From Komagataella phaffii GS115 (lineage: Eukaryota; Ascomycota; Pichiomycetes; Pichiales; Pichiaceae): 64,000 nt of DNA. The notes under the pieces are model-generated. The model had not been told where the DNA came from. It did not search any database and was given only the letters and a program-made list of their open reading frames with translations. The stretch lies in contig NC_012964.1 in the NCBI RefSeq assembly GCF_000027005.1, positions 2,108,001 to 2,172,000 of the forward strand, given 5' to 3'. Position numbers and translations under genes: made by a program. The stretch's first letter is position 1; each line of letters starts with the position of its first letter. This document shows, in pieces, positions 27,978 to 38,400 of the stretch.

Positions 27978-29303
27978 ATGGGGCTGAAGAAACTATTGAA
28001 ACTTCAACCTCCCTCTCAAGAGGAAATTGAAAAGCAAAATAGAGAAAACTTGCAAGCTCAGGGAGTTAGCATTCGCTCCGAGAAAAAGAGACCAGACAAG
28101 TTTGCCGCCTTTAAACAGTACGCCCAAGACAAGGTCACTCAATCTCCCACTTATAGGCCAGTTTCCAAAGAGTCTGTTCAAGCAAATTACCAGCCTTATC
28201 AAAGCGATCGAAAACTCAAGAAAGCTCAAGAGGAAAAGATCTCCGCTTCCAACAGTAATAACCCTTACGCTCAGTACTCCGATAGTTATGGGGCTCAGTC
28301 CGGAACCAATGGTTCATCAATTTCCAACTTAAATTCCCAAGAGTACAGTAGTGGACGCATCAATAACCCATATTCTAGCTACGAAAATTCGGAAAACGTG
28401 GCAGCTTTGGAACAAGAAGAAGAGTTGTCGTTTGGTGGCGCTAATGATGCTGGCCCTCAACAATTGAGAAGACTCCAGACCAACCAGACAGCACAAACTA
28501 ATGGATTTTCTCAATTTGGTGACTTGAATGATCTTCCTGAAAGCGTATTAAACGCTCCTGTCAGTTCGCAAGCTCACGAGCAATCACTTATGACCCCTGA
28601 GGAAATCGAAGAGGAGGAAGAAGTTGAAGCGATTAAACAAGATATCAAATTTACCAAGCAACAGTCAGTTGGGTCCACAAGGAATACGTTAAGGATGGCA
28701 CAAGAAGCTGAGCAGTCGGGTCAAAATACCCTTGGTGTTCTGGGGTCTCAAAGTGAACGGCTATACAATGTTGAAAGAACTTTGGCTTTAGCCGATACTC
28801 AGAACAAGATTGCTGATGACAAGGTCAAGGAATTAAAGAAAGTTAATCGTTCGATATTTGCTGTTCATGCAGGAAATCCTTTTAATTCTAAAAGAAGACT
28901 TAGAAGACAGGAAGAAGATATAAAGAATAGGAGGATGGAAGAGAAGTTGATTTCAGAACAGCTAAGATCTCAAGTCTATCGATCAGAACATCGTATTACT
29001 TCCAGTTTAAGAGAACAAAATGCAAAGTCAGAACTTCAAGAAAAATACGACAAAGAACGGAAGCTCAAAGAGGCTCAAAGGTACCAGTTTGAAAATGATT
29101 CTGAAGACGATGATATGGAGTTGGAGATTGCCAGTAACTTGGACCAAATTGGAAATGCTACCTCTAGATTAAAAAAACTAGCTGTGACCGCTAGTGAAGA
29201 AATTGATCACCAGAATAAAAGACTGAAAAACATCGAAGAAGATGCCGACAGGCTTGATATTAATGTCCACTTGAACCAACACAGAATTCAACATATACGA
29301 TGA
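27978..29303 (+). CDS. SEC9: Sec9 plasma-membrane t-SNARE (SNAP-25 type)
   Basis: This SNARE contributes the Qb and Qc helices that pair with Sso1/2 and Snc1/2 to fuse secretory vesicles with the plasma membrane. It has 441 residues (S. cerevisiae 651, with a longer N-terminal extension). The two SNARE helices lie at about 225-290 and 380-440; the zero-layer glutamines are Q258 (L-G-S-Q-S-E-R-L) and Q412 (D-H-Q-N-K-R-L). There is no membrane segment or palmitoylated Cys run, as in other fungal Sec9 proteins. The N-terminal 200 residues are polar and probably disordered, with repeated N-N-P-Y. A basic coiled linker joins the helices. The promoter is only 144 bases and contains a GC alternation GCGCGCGC. 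Confidence 0.93.
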   Translation: MGLKKLLKLQPPSQEEIEKQNRENLQAQGVSIRSEKKRPDKFAAFKQYAQDKVTQSPTYRPVSKESVQANYQPYQSDRKLKKAQEEKISASNSNNPYAQYSDSYGAQSGTNGSSISNLNSQEYSSGRINNPYSSYENSENVAALEQEEELSFGGANDAGPQQLRRLQTNQTAQTNGFSQFGDLNDLPESVLNAPVSSQAHEQSLMTPEEIEEEEEVEAIKQDIKFTKQQSVGSTRNTLRMAQEAEQSGQNTLGVLGSQSERLYNVERTLALADTQNKIADDKVKELKKVNRSIFAVHAGNPFNSKRRLRRQEEDIKNRRMEEKLISEQLRSQVYRSEHRITSSLREQNAKSELQEKYDKERKLKEAQRYQFENDSEDDDMELEIASNLDQIGNATSRLKKLAVTASEEIDHQNKRLKNIEEDADRLDINVHLNQHRIQHIR

Positions 29304-29370
29304 AGAAAATTTGAATTTAAGTTAATCATAGAGGGCTGGTGCAAATTAAATAAATAAATAAATATAAAAC

Positions 29371-30792
29371 TTAATGGTGATGAGCGTCATGTGGAATAGG
29401 GTTACTTACGACCTTACCATCCAACACCTTACCCTTGGAAGTCCAACCACCGTAAGATACGGACTCCCCTAATTTAGCCTCGTATTGTTTTATTCTCTCC
29501 ACCATTTCAGGACGGAACGATTTGATCAGACCTTGAACAGGCCAAGCAGCGGCATCACCCAGAGCGCAAATTGTGTGACCCTCGATCTCTTTGGAAAGTT
29601 CGTAAATGAGGTCAATTTCCTTCTCTTTAGCTTGACCGGTAACGAAACGGTCCATCATTCTTTGGAGGTATGTAGTACCCTCACGGCAAGGGGTACATTG
29701 ACCACAGGATTCATGCTTGTAGAAAGCGGAAAATCTCTGAATGGCTCTAATAATGTCAGTCTGTTTGTTAAGGACGATGACAGCAGCCGTTCCTAAACCG
29801 GATCCAACATCCTTCAATGCATCAAAGTCCATCAACACATCCTCACAGACGTGTTTGGGCATAATTGGGACGGACGACCCACCAGGAACGACACCTAATA
29901 AATTGTCCCATCCACCTTTGATTCCCCCACAATGCTTCTCTAAGAGTTCCTTCAAAGGAATAGACATTGACTCCTCGACGGTACAAGGCTCGTTAACGTG
30001 TCCCGAGATACAGAATAACTTTGTACCTTGATTTCTGTCTCTACCAAATGAAGCAAACCATGCTCCACTTCTTCTAAAGATTGTTGGAGTGACAGCGACG
30101 GTTTCAACATTTGTTACTGTTGTTGGACGACCGAACAAACCAACACCTGCGGGGAAAGGAGGCTTCAGTCTTGGCTTACCAGCTTTGCCCTCAATGGACT
30201 CAATAAGTGCAGTTTCTTCACCACAAATATAAGCACCCATACCACGGTGAATGTAAACGTCGAAGTCGTATCCGGAACCACAGGCGTTCTTTCCCAGTAG
30301 TCCAGCTTTGTAAGCCTCGTTAATAGCTGTCTGCAAAGCAACAGCTTCGTTGTAAAACTCCCCTCTAATATAGATATAGGCCGCAGTGGCATTCATGGCT
30401 CTTCCGGCCAGCAGACAGCCCTCTACCAATTTGTGGGGCTCCTTTCTAATGATTTCTCTATCTTTACATGTTCCTGGTTCACCTTCATCAGCATTGACCA
30501 CCAGGTATTGTGGTTCTCTGTTTGGGTTAGGAGGCATGAAACTATACTTAAGGCCAGATGGGAAACCGGCACCACCTCTTCCACGTAGACCAGAAGCCTT
30601 CAATTCGTTGATAAGCCATTCGTGTCCCTTGAGGATGATTTCCTTGGTCTTGTACCAGTCACCACGTTGCTGTGAACTCTTCAGGTCTTCACCATATTTA
30701 CTGTACACATTTTGGAAGATACGGTCACTATCCTTCAAGCCACTGAAGAAACGCTTGGATACAAGCTTTCTACCCACTTGTTGTCTTAGCAT
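29371..30792 (-). CDS. NUBM: NADH:ubiquinone oxidoreductase 51-kDa subunit (complex I, FMN/NADH site)
   Basis: This is the peripheral-arm subunit that binds NADH and FMN and carries iron-sulfur cluster N3 of mitochondrial complex I (NDUFV1/NuoF family). It has 473 residues with a basic presequence ([17 protein letters not shown]). The NADH/FMN loop is [12 protein letters not shown], the FMN region is [13 protein letters not shown], and the 4Fe-4S ligands are [10 protein letters not shown] plus a later Cys in [11 protein letters not shown]. cerevisiae and relatives have lost complex I, so this gene separates the organism from the Saccharomyces lineage. Its promoter is the 277 bases up to CTA1. 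Confidence 0.97.
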
Positions 30793-31069
30793 GATTGTGA
30801 CCTTTGTCTCTATGTGAGAGTTTAGTTTTCTGATGATGTTTCGATCATCGTTGATTGGCCTACATCGGACAACGCTCGTAACCGATGAGGTAAGCGAATA
30901 CCGTTATGGAGAATTGTTATTTGACCAGTAGTAGAAGCAGCGCGAAGGCTAGAGTCCCCCACAAAATGATGTGCTGGAAAGGATAATGAACCGAGAATGA
31001 CAATCCCTCTTTCTGTTCTACAAATTACCGAAGTTAAAGAATCTTTAATTAATAATAAATATAGTTAGC

Positions 31070-32602
31070 CTACAATCTTGCTGCAGAGTCACCTCTTGGA
31101 GATAGCTGCAATACTTCTTTACGAATCTGGTCACCAATTTCAGGGTAAACCTTGGAGAAGTATTCAAAAACCCTGTCTTGAATTTCATGGTTGGCAGCCG
31201 CAACGTGAACGGCAACGTTGTGGCAGAAGTTACGTTGCTGACCAGGAGTTTTGCCGAATACTTTCCAAAGCGCTCTTGGCTGTTCAAAATCGTAGCTCTT
31301 ACTGTCAAGGATACCTCCCCAGTGGAATTTCTCAGTGTGAGCAGCCAAAACTTCTTCTGGTGTGTGTGAATTGGTCTGGATCTGTGCCTCTGTAGAGAAT
31401 GGACAGAAAGAAGACTTGTAGTTGGGAGTAGACCCAAGGTTGCCATTGACAGTCATGGAACCATCACGCATCTGAGGGGTAAAAACAGGAGCCACTGGAC
31501 AATTGACAGGAATCTGCTGATAGTTAACACCCAATCTATGACGGTGAGTATCTGGGTAGGAGAACAGTCGAGATTGAAGGACTGGATCAGCAGATGGCTG
31601 CATACTAGGGATAGTATGAGATGGAGAGAAGGCGGCTTGCTCAACTTCGGCAAAGTAGTTCTTTGGGTTTTCGTTCAAAGTGAATTTACCAAATCTCCTC
31701 AATGGGAAGTCTTTGTGTGGCCAAACCTTGGTCAAGTCAAACACGGAAAATGGTTGCTTGGCAGCTTGTTCTTGAGTCATGGTCTGAATGTAACAAGTCC
31801 ATGAAGGATACTCGCCTCTCTCAATGGCGTTGAAAAGATCACCGGTGTGGTAGTCTGGATCCTCGCCAGCAAGCTTTCCAGCCTCTTCATTGTTGAAGTT
31901 TACGACACCCAGGTCCGACTTGAAGTGAACTTGTACGTAAACCCACTCACCTTTCTTGTTGTACCATTTGTAAGTGTGACCAGAGTACCCGTTCATTTTT
32001 CTAAGAGAAGCAGGAGTTCCACGATCTGAGAACAAGTACATCACCTGATGAATGGACTCTTGGTTGTTAACAAGGTAATCCCAGAACATATTGGCGTCCT
32101 TCAGGTTAGTAGCAGGATTCCTCTTTTGGGTGTGGATGAAATGTGGGAACTTGGATGGATCTCTGATAAAGAAGATGGGAGTGTTGTTGTACACAAGGTC
32201 CAAGTTACCTTCCTCTGTGTAAAACTTGGTGGAAAACCCTCTTGGGTCACGGGCACTGTCGGCAGAACCTTTCTCACCTCCAACGGTGGAGAATCGAGTG
32301 AAGATACGGGTTTTCTTCCCAATAGTATCCAAGAATTTGGCAGCACAAACGTCAGATATGTCGTCAGTCACCTCAAACTCACCGAAAGCTCCCGCACCTT
32401 TGGCATGCACAACTCTCTCTGGAATACGTTCTCTGTCGAAATGGGCAAGAGAATCAATCAATTGAAAGTCTTGTAGCAGCAGAGGCCCAACTTTGGGGGC
32501 ATTGTTAGCGTGATTAGCGTTGTCGAAGGTGGCTCTCTCTGTAGCAAATACATCGGAGACAGGAGCACCATTTGATGTTGTCCATTTAGGTGGTTGAGAC
32601 AT
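31070..32602 (-). CDS. CTA1: Peroxisomal catalase
   Basis: This heme enzyme dismutates hydrogen peroxide; in methylotrophic yeasts it removes the peroxide made by alcohol oxidase. It has 510 residues, a small-subunit monofunctional catalase. The distal His is H66 in F-D-R-E-R-I-P-E-R-V-V-H-A-K-G, with Asn in L-V-Y-N-N-T-P, and the proximal heme Tyr is Y349 in R-L-F-S-Y-P-D-T-H-R-H-R-L-G. The C-terminus A-R-L is a functional variant of the SKL peroxisomal targeting signal. The Leu of R-L-F-S-Y is encoded by CTG, which shows standard decoding in this organism. The gene lies downstream of a 692-base regulatory region. Confidence 0.97.
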   Translation of the reverse strand: MSQPPKWTTSNGAPVSDVFATERATFDNANHANNAPKVGPLLLQDFQLIDSLAHFDRERIPERVVHAKGAGAFGEFEVTDDISDVCAAKFLDTIGKKTRIFTRFSTVGGEKGSADSARDPRGFSTKFYTEEGNLDLVYNNTPIFFIRDPSKFPHFIHTQKRNPATNLKDANMFWDYLVNNQESIHQVMYLFSDRGTPASLRKMNGYSGHTYKWYNKKGEWVYVQVHFKSDLGVVNFNNEEAGKLAGEDPDYHTGDLFNAIERGEYPSWTCYIQTMTQEQAAKQPFSVFDLTKVWPHKDFPLRRFGKFTLNENPKNYFAEVEQAAFSPSHTIPSMQPSADPVLQSRLFSYPDTHRHRLGVNYQQIPVNCPVAPVFTPQMRDGSMTVNGNLGSTPNYKSSFCPFSTEAQIQTNSHTPEEVLAAHTEKFHWGGILDSKSYDFEQPRALWKVFGKTPGQQRNFCHNVAVHVAAANHEIQDRVFEYFSKVYPEIGDQIRKEVLQLSPRGDSAARL

Positions 32603-33294
32603 TTTAATTGTAAGTCTTGACTAGAGCAAGTGTTATGGTGAATTTCAAGTAATTGAAGTGCTGGGTCTACAGCTTATATATGATTTTGGCCTGATGAGCA
32701 ACAGAGGCTATCACCCCGCTGGGATAATGAAACTTACCGATTGCGGCAGGCTAAGCGAAAAGTCCAGGCCAATCGAGGGAAGTTAATTGCTCAGCTTTCC
32801 TGACTAATCCCAACTTTGAGGGGTGCATAGTATGGATTCGGTCTCGTGCGAGAAGCTTAAACTTTGTTCAATTCCATTAGTAGAGGGTATCATGGAACTT
32901 GCATGTGATGATTACTTCATATGATATCAGGTACTAGCAATCTCGATTCGAATTTATTAGGTAATGCCGACCGGAACAATAGAAAGACTTCAAGATTGCT
33001 AAAAGACCAATAAGAACGTGTACAGATGTCAGGCCATGAGTTTATTTAAGTGATCTATGCTACAATTAAGGTTACAGGAGAACCGCATTCGGAGTTCGAT
33101 TACGTAGAAAAAAATGTGGTGAAACAGTTTCATAAGAGTTATATACTTTATTATTTATAGTTAAATATATGGAGAAGACTGTAGTTAGATATCAAAATCA
33201 TAAATATAAACTGTGCGTATATTTCAGAAACTTCGACTCGTTAAATCTCTATTCAATTATTATTCCTCATTTATTATATATATGATTACACACT
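32603..33294 (-). promoter_or_regulatory. CTA1 promoter region
   Basis: This 692-base gene-free interval upstream of CTA1 also contains the LCP5 3' flank. On the minus strand a TATATAA box lies at 32675-32681, about 73 bases before the ATG. In Komagataella the catalase promoter is known to respond to methanol and oleate; the sequence alone shows scattered C-rich tetramers of the Mxr1 CYCC type but no arrangement I can call with confidence. No ORF or RNA gene. Confidence 0.6.
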
Positions 33295-33815
33295 TTAGTT
33301 TCCTCTGCGTCTTTTTGCTCTTTCCCAGGCGGAGGAAGCAGTATTTTTATTCTTCCTCGCACTTTTCTTCATGTCTTCATCTCTGTCCTTGCCAAAGAAT
33401 GACCAATCCTCTCCTGCAAAGGTGTTCAATCTATGATCTTTCTTTTGTTTCTTTGACTTCTCAGTAACCGAAGTTGGTAATCTAGTGAAATTGGTCTCCT
33501 CGTATTCTCTGATCTCTTCCTCTCTATCACGCTCTCTAGATGTCTTAACACCTCCTCTACCATGTGCCATGATGTTAGACCCAACACTCTCCGTCAACAT
33601 AGGAGCCTCGTTGGTCTCTTGCAAGTATTCCTCCATACTCTGCAACTTCTTGTGCTTTTTCTTTGATCTTTCCTGGTTGGCTTCACTACTTGGAGGTGCA
33701 ACAGCTGCAATTCTGGGTGGTCTATATTTATCGGAAGAACTTGAAGACAAAGGTTTGGAGGTGCTTGATTTGAGTTTCTCCAACATAGCTGAAGGGTTTG
33801 GTCTGTATGACATGC

Positions 33816-33846
<31 letters not shown>

Positions 33847-34371
33847 TTCCTCTTTCTCAGCTTCATCCATCTCTTCTTTTTCTTCTCCATCTTCGTCCAA
33901 CTGTTGAGTTTGTTTCTCTTTTAAATCTTTCTCGTCTTGCTCCATGCGAGTATATGCTCTTACCATTTTTTCTATTTGATACTGTAATCTTTTCTCCAAA
34001 CCCTTGACTCCCTTATCAAGAGTAACTCTCTGCACAATACTATTTTTCACGATCGATTCTCTCTGAAAGTTAAACTCTTCATCCTTTCCATTTAACTTCA
34101 TTCTCTCAATGTTACTTAGTATAATGAGAATCAGGCTATTCACGTAGGAAGCGATAGCCGAGTTCTTCAAGTCTAACAACGATACTCCTTCAACATCAGA
34201 CCCCTCACCCTTGACAGCTTTTATGATCTCTGGAAGTTCACTATCCAAAGACCCCAACATTTCTTTAACGGCCTTCTCGGTAGTTTCCACTGAAGCGCTT
34301 ATGGTCTCAATTAGCTCTTCCATTTTATCAGATTGTGTCTTGGAATTGCGTCCTAATATTTTTTTCTTCAT
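33295..34371 (-). CDS. LCP5: Lcp5, U3 snoRNP-associated ribosome biogenesis factor
   Basis: This Sas10/Utp3/C1D (neuroguidin) family protein acts in the nucleolus in early 18S rRNA processing. It has 358 residues (S. cerevisiae 357) from the ATG at 34371; a second ATG at 34323 (M-E-E-L-I-E-T) is an alternative start. The Sas10/Utp3 domain spans about residues 18-150 (S-L-L-D-L-K-N-S-A-I-A-S-Y-V-N-S-L, and D-K-G-V-K-G-L-E-K-R-L-Q-Y-Q-I-E-K). It is followed by a Glu run (about residues 175-188, encoded by a repeated GAA/GAG tract at 33810-33870), the Y-R-P-P-R-I-A-A-V motif, and the conserved C-terminal E-E-T-N-F-T-R-L-P. The basic tail ends S-A-W-E-R-A-K-R-R-R-G-N. It is divergent from NSA2, another ribosome biogenesis gene. 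Confidence 0.92.
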
Positions 34372-34493
34372 CCGCTAAATTTATTTTTTCATGTCAAGTT
34401 ACTGCCCGATACAGAAATTGCAGTAGTTCGCACATCATAAAATTTTTTTTTCAACTAGTTTCACCCCTTCCTTAGAATAACCCTTTACCAACC
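34372..34493. promoter_or_regulatory. Shared LCP5/NSA2 promoter with RRPE-like tract
   Basis: Only 122 bases separate the two starts. AAAATTTTTTTT at 34439-34450 resembles the rRNA-processing element (RRPE, AAAAATTTT) common to yeast ribosome biogenesis genes. No clear PAC element (GCGATGAG) is seen. A shared bidirectional promoter is a natural inference for two genes of the same pathway. Confidence 0.6.
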
Positions 34494-35279
34494 ATGCCTC
34501 AGAACGAGTACATTGAGCAGCATATCAAGCAGCATGGTCGAAGACTAGATCACGATGAAAAGAAGCGTAAGAAGGCTGCCAGAGAGGGTCACAGAATTGC
34601 CAAAGATGCTCAGAATCTGAAAGGTTGGAAGGGTAAGATGTTTGCTAAGAAGAGATACTCAGAAAAGGTCGAAATGAAGAAGAAGATTAAGGCTCACGAA
34701 GAATCAAAGATCAAGGGACCTTCCAAACCTAAGGAGGATGACGGAGAAGCTTTACCCACATATTTGTTGGATCGTCAAACTACCAATACAGCTAAGGCCA
34801 TTTCTTCATCGATTAAGCAGAAACGTCTGGAGAAAGCTTCCAAGTTCCAAGTTCCCTTGCCAAAAGTGCGTGGTATAACTGAAGAAGAGATGTTCAAGGT
34901 CATCAAAACTGGTAAATCCAAGTCAAAGTCGTGGAAGCGTATGATTACCAAACATACTTTTGTTGGTGAAGGTTTTACCAGAAATCCGGTTAAGATGGAA
35001 AGAATTATTCGCCCATCTGCCCTAAGACAGAAGAAAGCCAATGTAACCCATCCAGAGCTTGGTGTCACTGTCTTTTTGCCCATTCTGGCTGTAAAGAAAA
35101 ACCCTCAATCCCCTATGTACACTAAACTGGGAGTTCTTACTAAAGGAACTATCATAGAGGTCAACGTTTCTGATTTGGGACTGGTTACTGCAGGTGGTAA
35201 AGTTGTCTGGGGTAAATACGCTCAAATCACCAATGAACCGGACAGAGATGGATGTGTCAATGCAGTTCTCTTGGTTTAA
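34494..35279 (+). CDS. NSA2: Nsa2, 60S ribosome biogenesis factor
   Basis: This nucleolar/nuclear protein is required for 27S pre-rRNA processing in 60S particles. At 261 residues it is identical in length to S. cerevisiae Nsa2. The N-terminus is highly basic and conserved ([16 protein letters not shown]), the middle contains L-P-T-Y-L-L-D-R, and the C-terminal half is an S8e-like beta domain ([30 protein letters not shown]). The start is the first ATG, 122 bases from that of LCP5 on the other strand. Confidence 0.97.
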   Translation: MPQNEYIEQHIKQHGRRLDHDEKKRKKAAREGHRIAKDAQNLKGWKGKMFAKKRYSEKVEMKKKIKAHEESKIKGPSKPKEDDGEALPTYLLDRQTTNTAKAISSSIKQKRLEKASKFQVPLPKVRGITEEEMFKVIKTGKSKSKSWKRMITKHTFVGEGFTRNPVKMERIIRPSALRQKKANVTHPELGVTVFLPILAVKKNPQSPMYTKLGVLTKGTIIEVNVSDLGLVTAGGKVVWGKYAQITNEPDRDGCVNAVLLV

Positions 35280-35421
35280 GTGAAAAAGAAAAGAAACGTC
35301 CTACAACGGTACTATCACACACAGTCACCTTCTTCTTTGTACATTACTACTATCTACCATCCGACTCAGGTTCAGATCTCAGGCTAGAAAACTTATAATA
35401 CAACAACATATCACTATAAAA

Positions 35422-38400
35422 TTAAATGTTTTGATCGACGTAGTTTTCCATTTCAACAGCATCTTGATGCACCCAAGAACCTTCTTCGTTATACAACTTT
35501 GCATTCGTAAACATTGTTCGTAGTTCTTGAATGAAATTATCATACGTGTCAAAATCTCCATCCTTCAACTTCTTTTCCAGTCCTGTAACACAAACTGGTT
35601 GCTTGATCAGTTGATAGTAGTCGGGATACTGTTGTTTGTTGGGTAGACTCAAAAATAAATCTACCCTGTGACGGTCTTCATCTTCGGGCTTCAAACTTTT
35701 AATCCCTTCAATTAATGACAGAGCCTTATCTGTGAAATCTGGCAAAGACTTCTTGGTCTTTTTTCCTTTTCTTTTTTTAGTTACTGGTTGTTCTTCTTCA
35801 CCATCTATAATATCAGTGTCATTCACGCCTTCATGGAAAGAGACTTCCCAATCATCATCTTCTGCATCACCCAATCCCCTTTTAGCTCTTCTTCTAGCCA
35901 GAGAATCTTTCTTACGACGAATTGCATCTTCTACAGAATCATCATCGTCATCCATGGCCTCTAGCCATTGCTCTTCGGTCAATCCATCGTCATACATAAC
36001 CCTTTTCTTTTCTCGGGTGCGCCCTAGTTCAAAGGTAGGCTGCTCTAAGTGTTTGCCAACATCTTCCTTGAATACTTGAGGCAGCTCTTCATCTGAGAAA
36101 AGTCTCGGATGGGTCTGTCCATCCATACGAGCCTTAGCAAGCCTATCGGTGTCCATTTTGTCGAATAAAATCTTTTCGTCTTCAGAACGTGCCAGTATCT
36201 CGTTTAGCTCGTCATCTTCCATTTCATCATCACTTTCGGCGTTGCCTTCTCGTTTCAATTGTTCAGCTTCAATTAATCTTTTCAGGAATGCTTCTTGCTC
36301 CTCAGAAGTTGATTTATTGTCGAATTTACCAGCTTGAATAACTTTTCCGTCAATGTCTAACTTTTGGTGAGCTCTTTCCAAGATAACTTCTTCAACCGAG
36401 TCCGTTGTGATCAGTCTTAAAATTCTCACTTCGTTCTTTTGACCAATACGATGTGCACGATCCTGTGCTTGCAAGTCCTGATGAGGATTCCAATCAGTGT
36501 CAAAAATAATGACAGTGTCCGCCGTTTGTAAATTCAAACCCAGCCCACCAGCTCTTGTGGACAAAAGGAAGCAGAAGTATTCAGAATCGGGGGCATTGAA
36601 CGCCTTCAGCATGTCTTGTCTGTCATCAGCGTTAGTACTACCGTCCAACCTTAAGTATTTCATCTCTCTATATCTCAAATAATCTTCCATAATGTCCATT
36701 ACTTGGGTCATCTGAAAGAAAATCAGAACTCTATGTCCAGTGGCACAGAACTTGGGCAATACACGGTCTAGCAACTCAAACTTAGCACTTGTTCTCCAAA
36801 TTAAGTCAGCTGTGCTTCTAGTAGGATCAACAACATTTTCCACTTCATCAAACACGAAAGGATGGTTACATATCTTTCTTAATTGCATAATCTTGTTGTT
36901 TAGACCCTTAATACCACTTTTCGATACCCCGGGCCCAGAGGATGCGCCAATAAAAAGAGCATTATGCTTCAGCATCTGCTGATACAAAGCCGCTTGTAAA
37001 CTTGAGAACTTACATTTGATGACTTTCTCCACTTTGTCTGGCAAATCCTTTTCAACATCCTTCTTCAATCTTCTAAGCAAGAAGGGACGAAGCACCTTAT
37101 GCAATCTTCTAATAACCAATAAACTCTCCTCCTCAGTCAACTCCATTTTGTCTTGAGTACCTGTATTGGCAAATGGAGTGTTGAACCATTCATCAAACGA
37201 TTTCACCGAATTGAAAATCTTGGGTAACACAAAATTAAGCAACGCCCACAGTTCAGGCAAGTTATTTTGAAGTGGGGTTCCTGTAAGGATAAGTCTATTC
37301 CTTGTGTGATAGTAATTTGTAAGCGTGTACGAAAGTTTGGATTTAGAATTCTTCATTCTGTGACCTTCATCAATGATCATGTGAGCCCATTTAAATTTAC
37401 AAAGTAATGGTCTATCTTTTATGACGTATTCGTAAGTAGTCAGTAGGACAGTGAAGTTGCCGGAACGAATATCATATTGTAGCATTTTTCGTTGCGACTG
37501 AGCACCTTTGTAGACTATTGTTCTGATTGAAGGAGCCCACTTTTCAAATTCCATTGTCCAATTTGTAATTGTAGACAGTGGAACAATGACCAAAAACTTA
37601 CCATATTCTTGTTTATACTCAATCAGATAGGCGATAAGCGAAATGGACTGGATTGTCTTACCTAGTCCCATTTCATCTGCTAGAATACCATTCAGATGAT
37701 TATTATATAAAGACACCATCCATTCAAGACCTTTCACTTGATATTCTTTCAAGGTACCACCTATCAAAATACTAGGCTGTTTCACACCTTCTTTGATGCG
37801 GTGAGCAACTTCGTAGTAATCTACCTTCTCTCTTGTTGCATCTGGGTTCTCGTTTTCTATTTGTGGGGCTTGATTAACAACTTGAGACTCGTTTTGTTGA
37901 GCTTTCACAGCATTGGCTAAAGAGTCTAAGAAGGAGTTTGTTTGTTTTAAAAGATGGGTAATTCTTGTGTCCTTTGTTTGGTCAAGCAGTTTCAAATAGG
38001 CCTCCTCATCGTTAGCCTTCAAAGCCTGCAATCTCTGTTTAGCAGTCTTTTCAAGTTTTTTGCTTTCGTCTTTTTCAATGTAGCTATGAAGGTTTCCCAT
38101 TACTCTTCCAAGATTGGATCTTTGAGTAGCTTTTTCGGATCTGATCTCTAAGAACTGACTTACACCTTCCAGGATCTTTTCAGATTTGCGTAACTGAAGA
38201 TTCATTTCCAGCCGTTTCTTTTCCTTTTTCTGTTGCTCTTCTAATTGTTCAGCGAGACGAGCAGTCTGAGGAGCCCTAATTTTGGGCCTTGTGTGAACTG
38301 AACGAGTGGCAGCTAACCTTGTATGGTTCTTCGCCAAGTAATCAATGCTAGAATGAGACGAGGCAAACTGCTGGCTCAGCAAAGATCTTTTTAAATGTTT

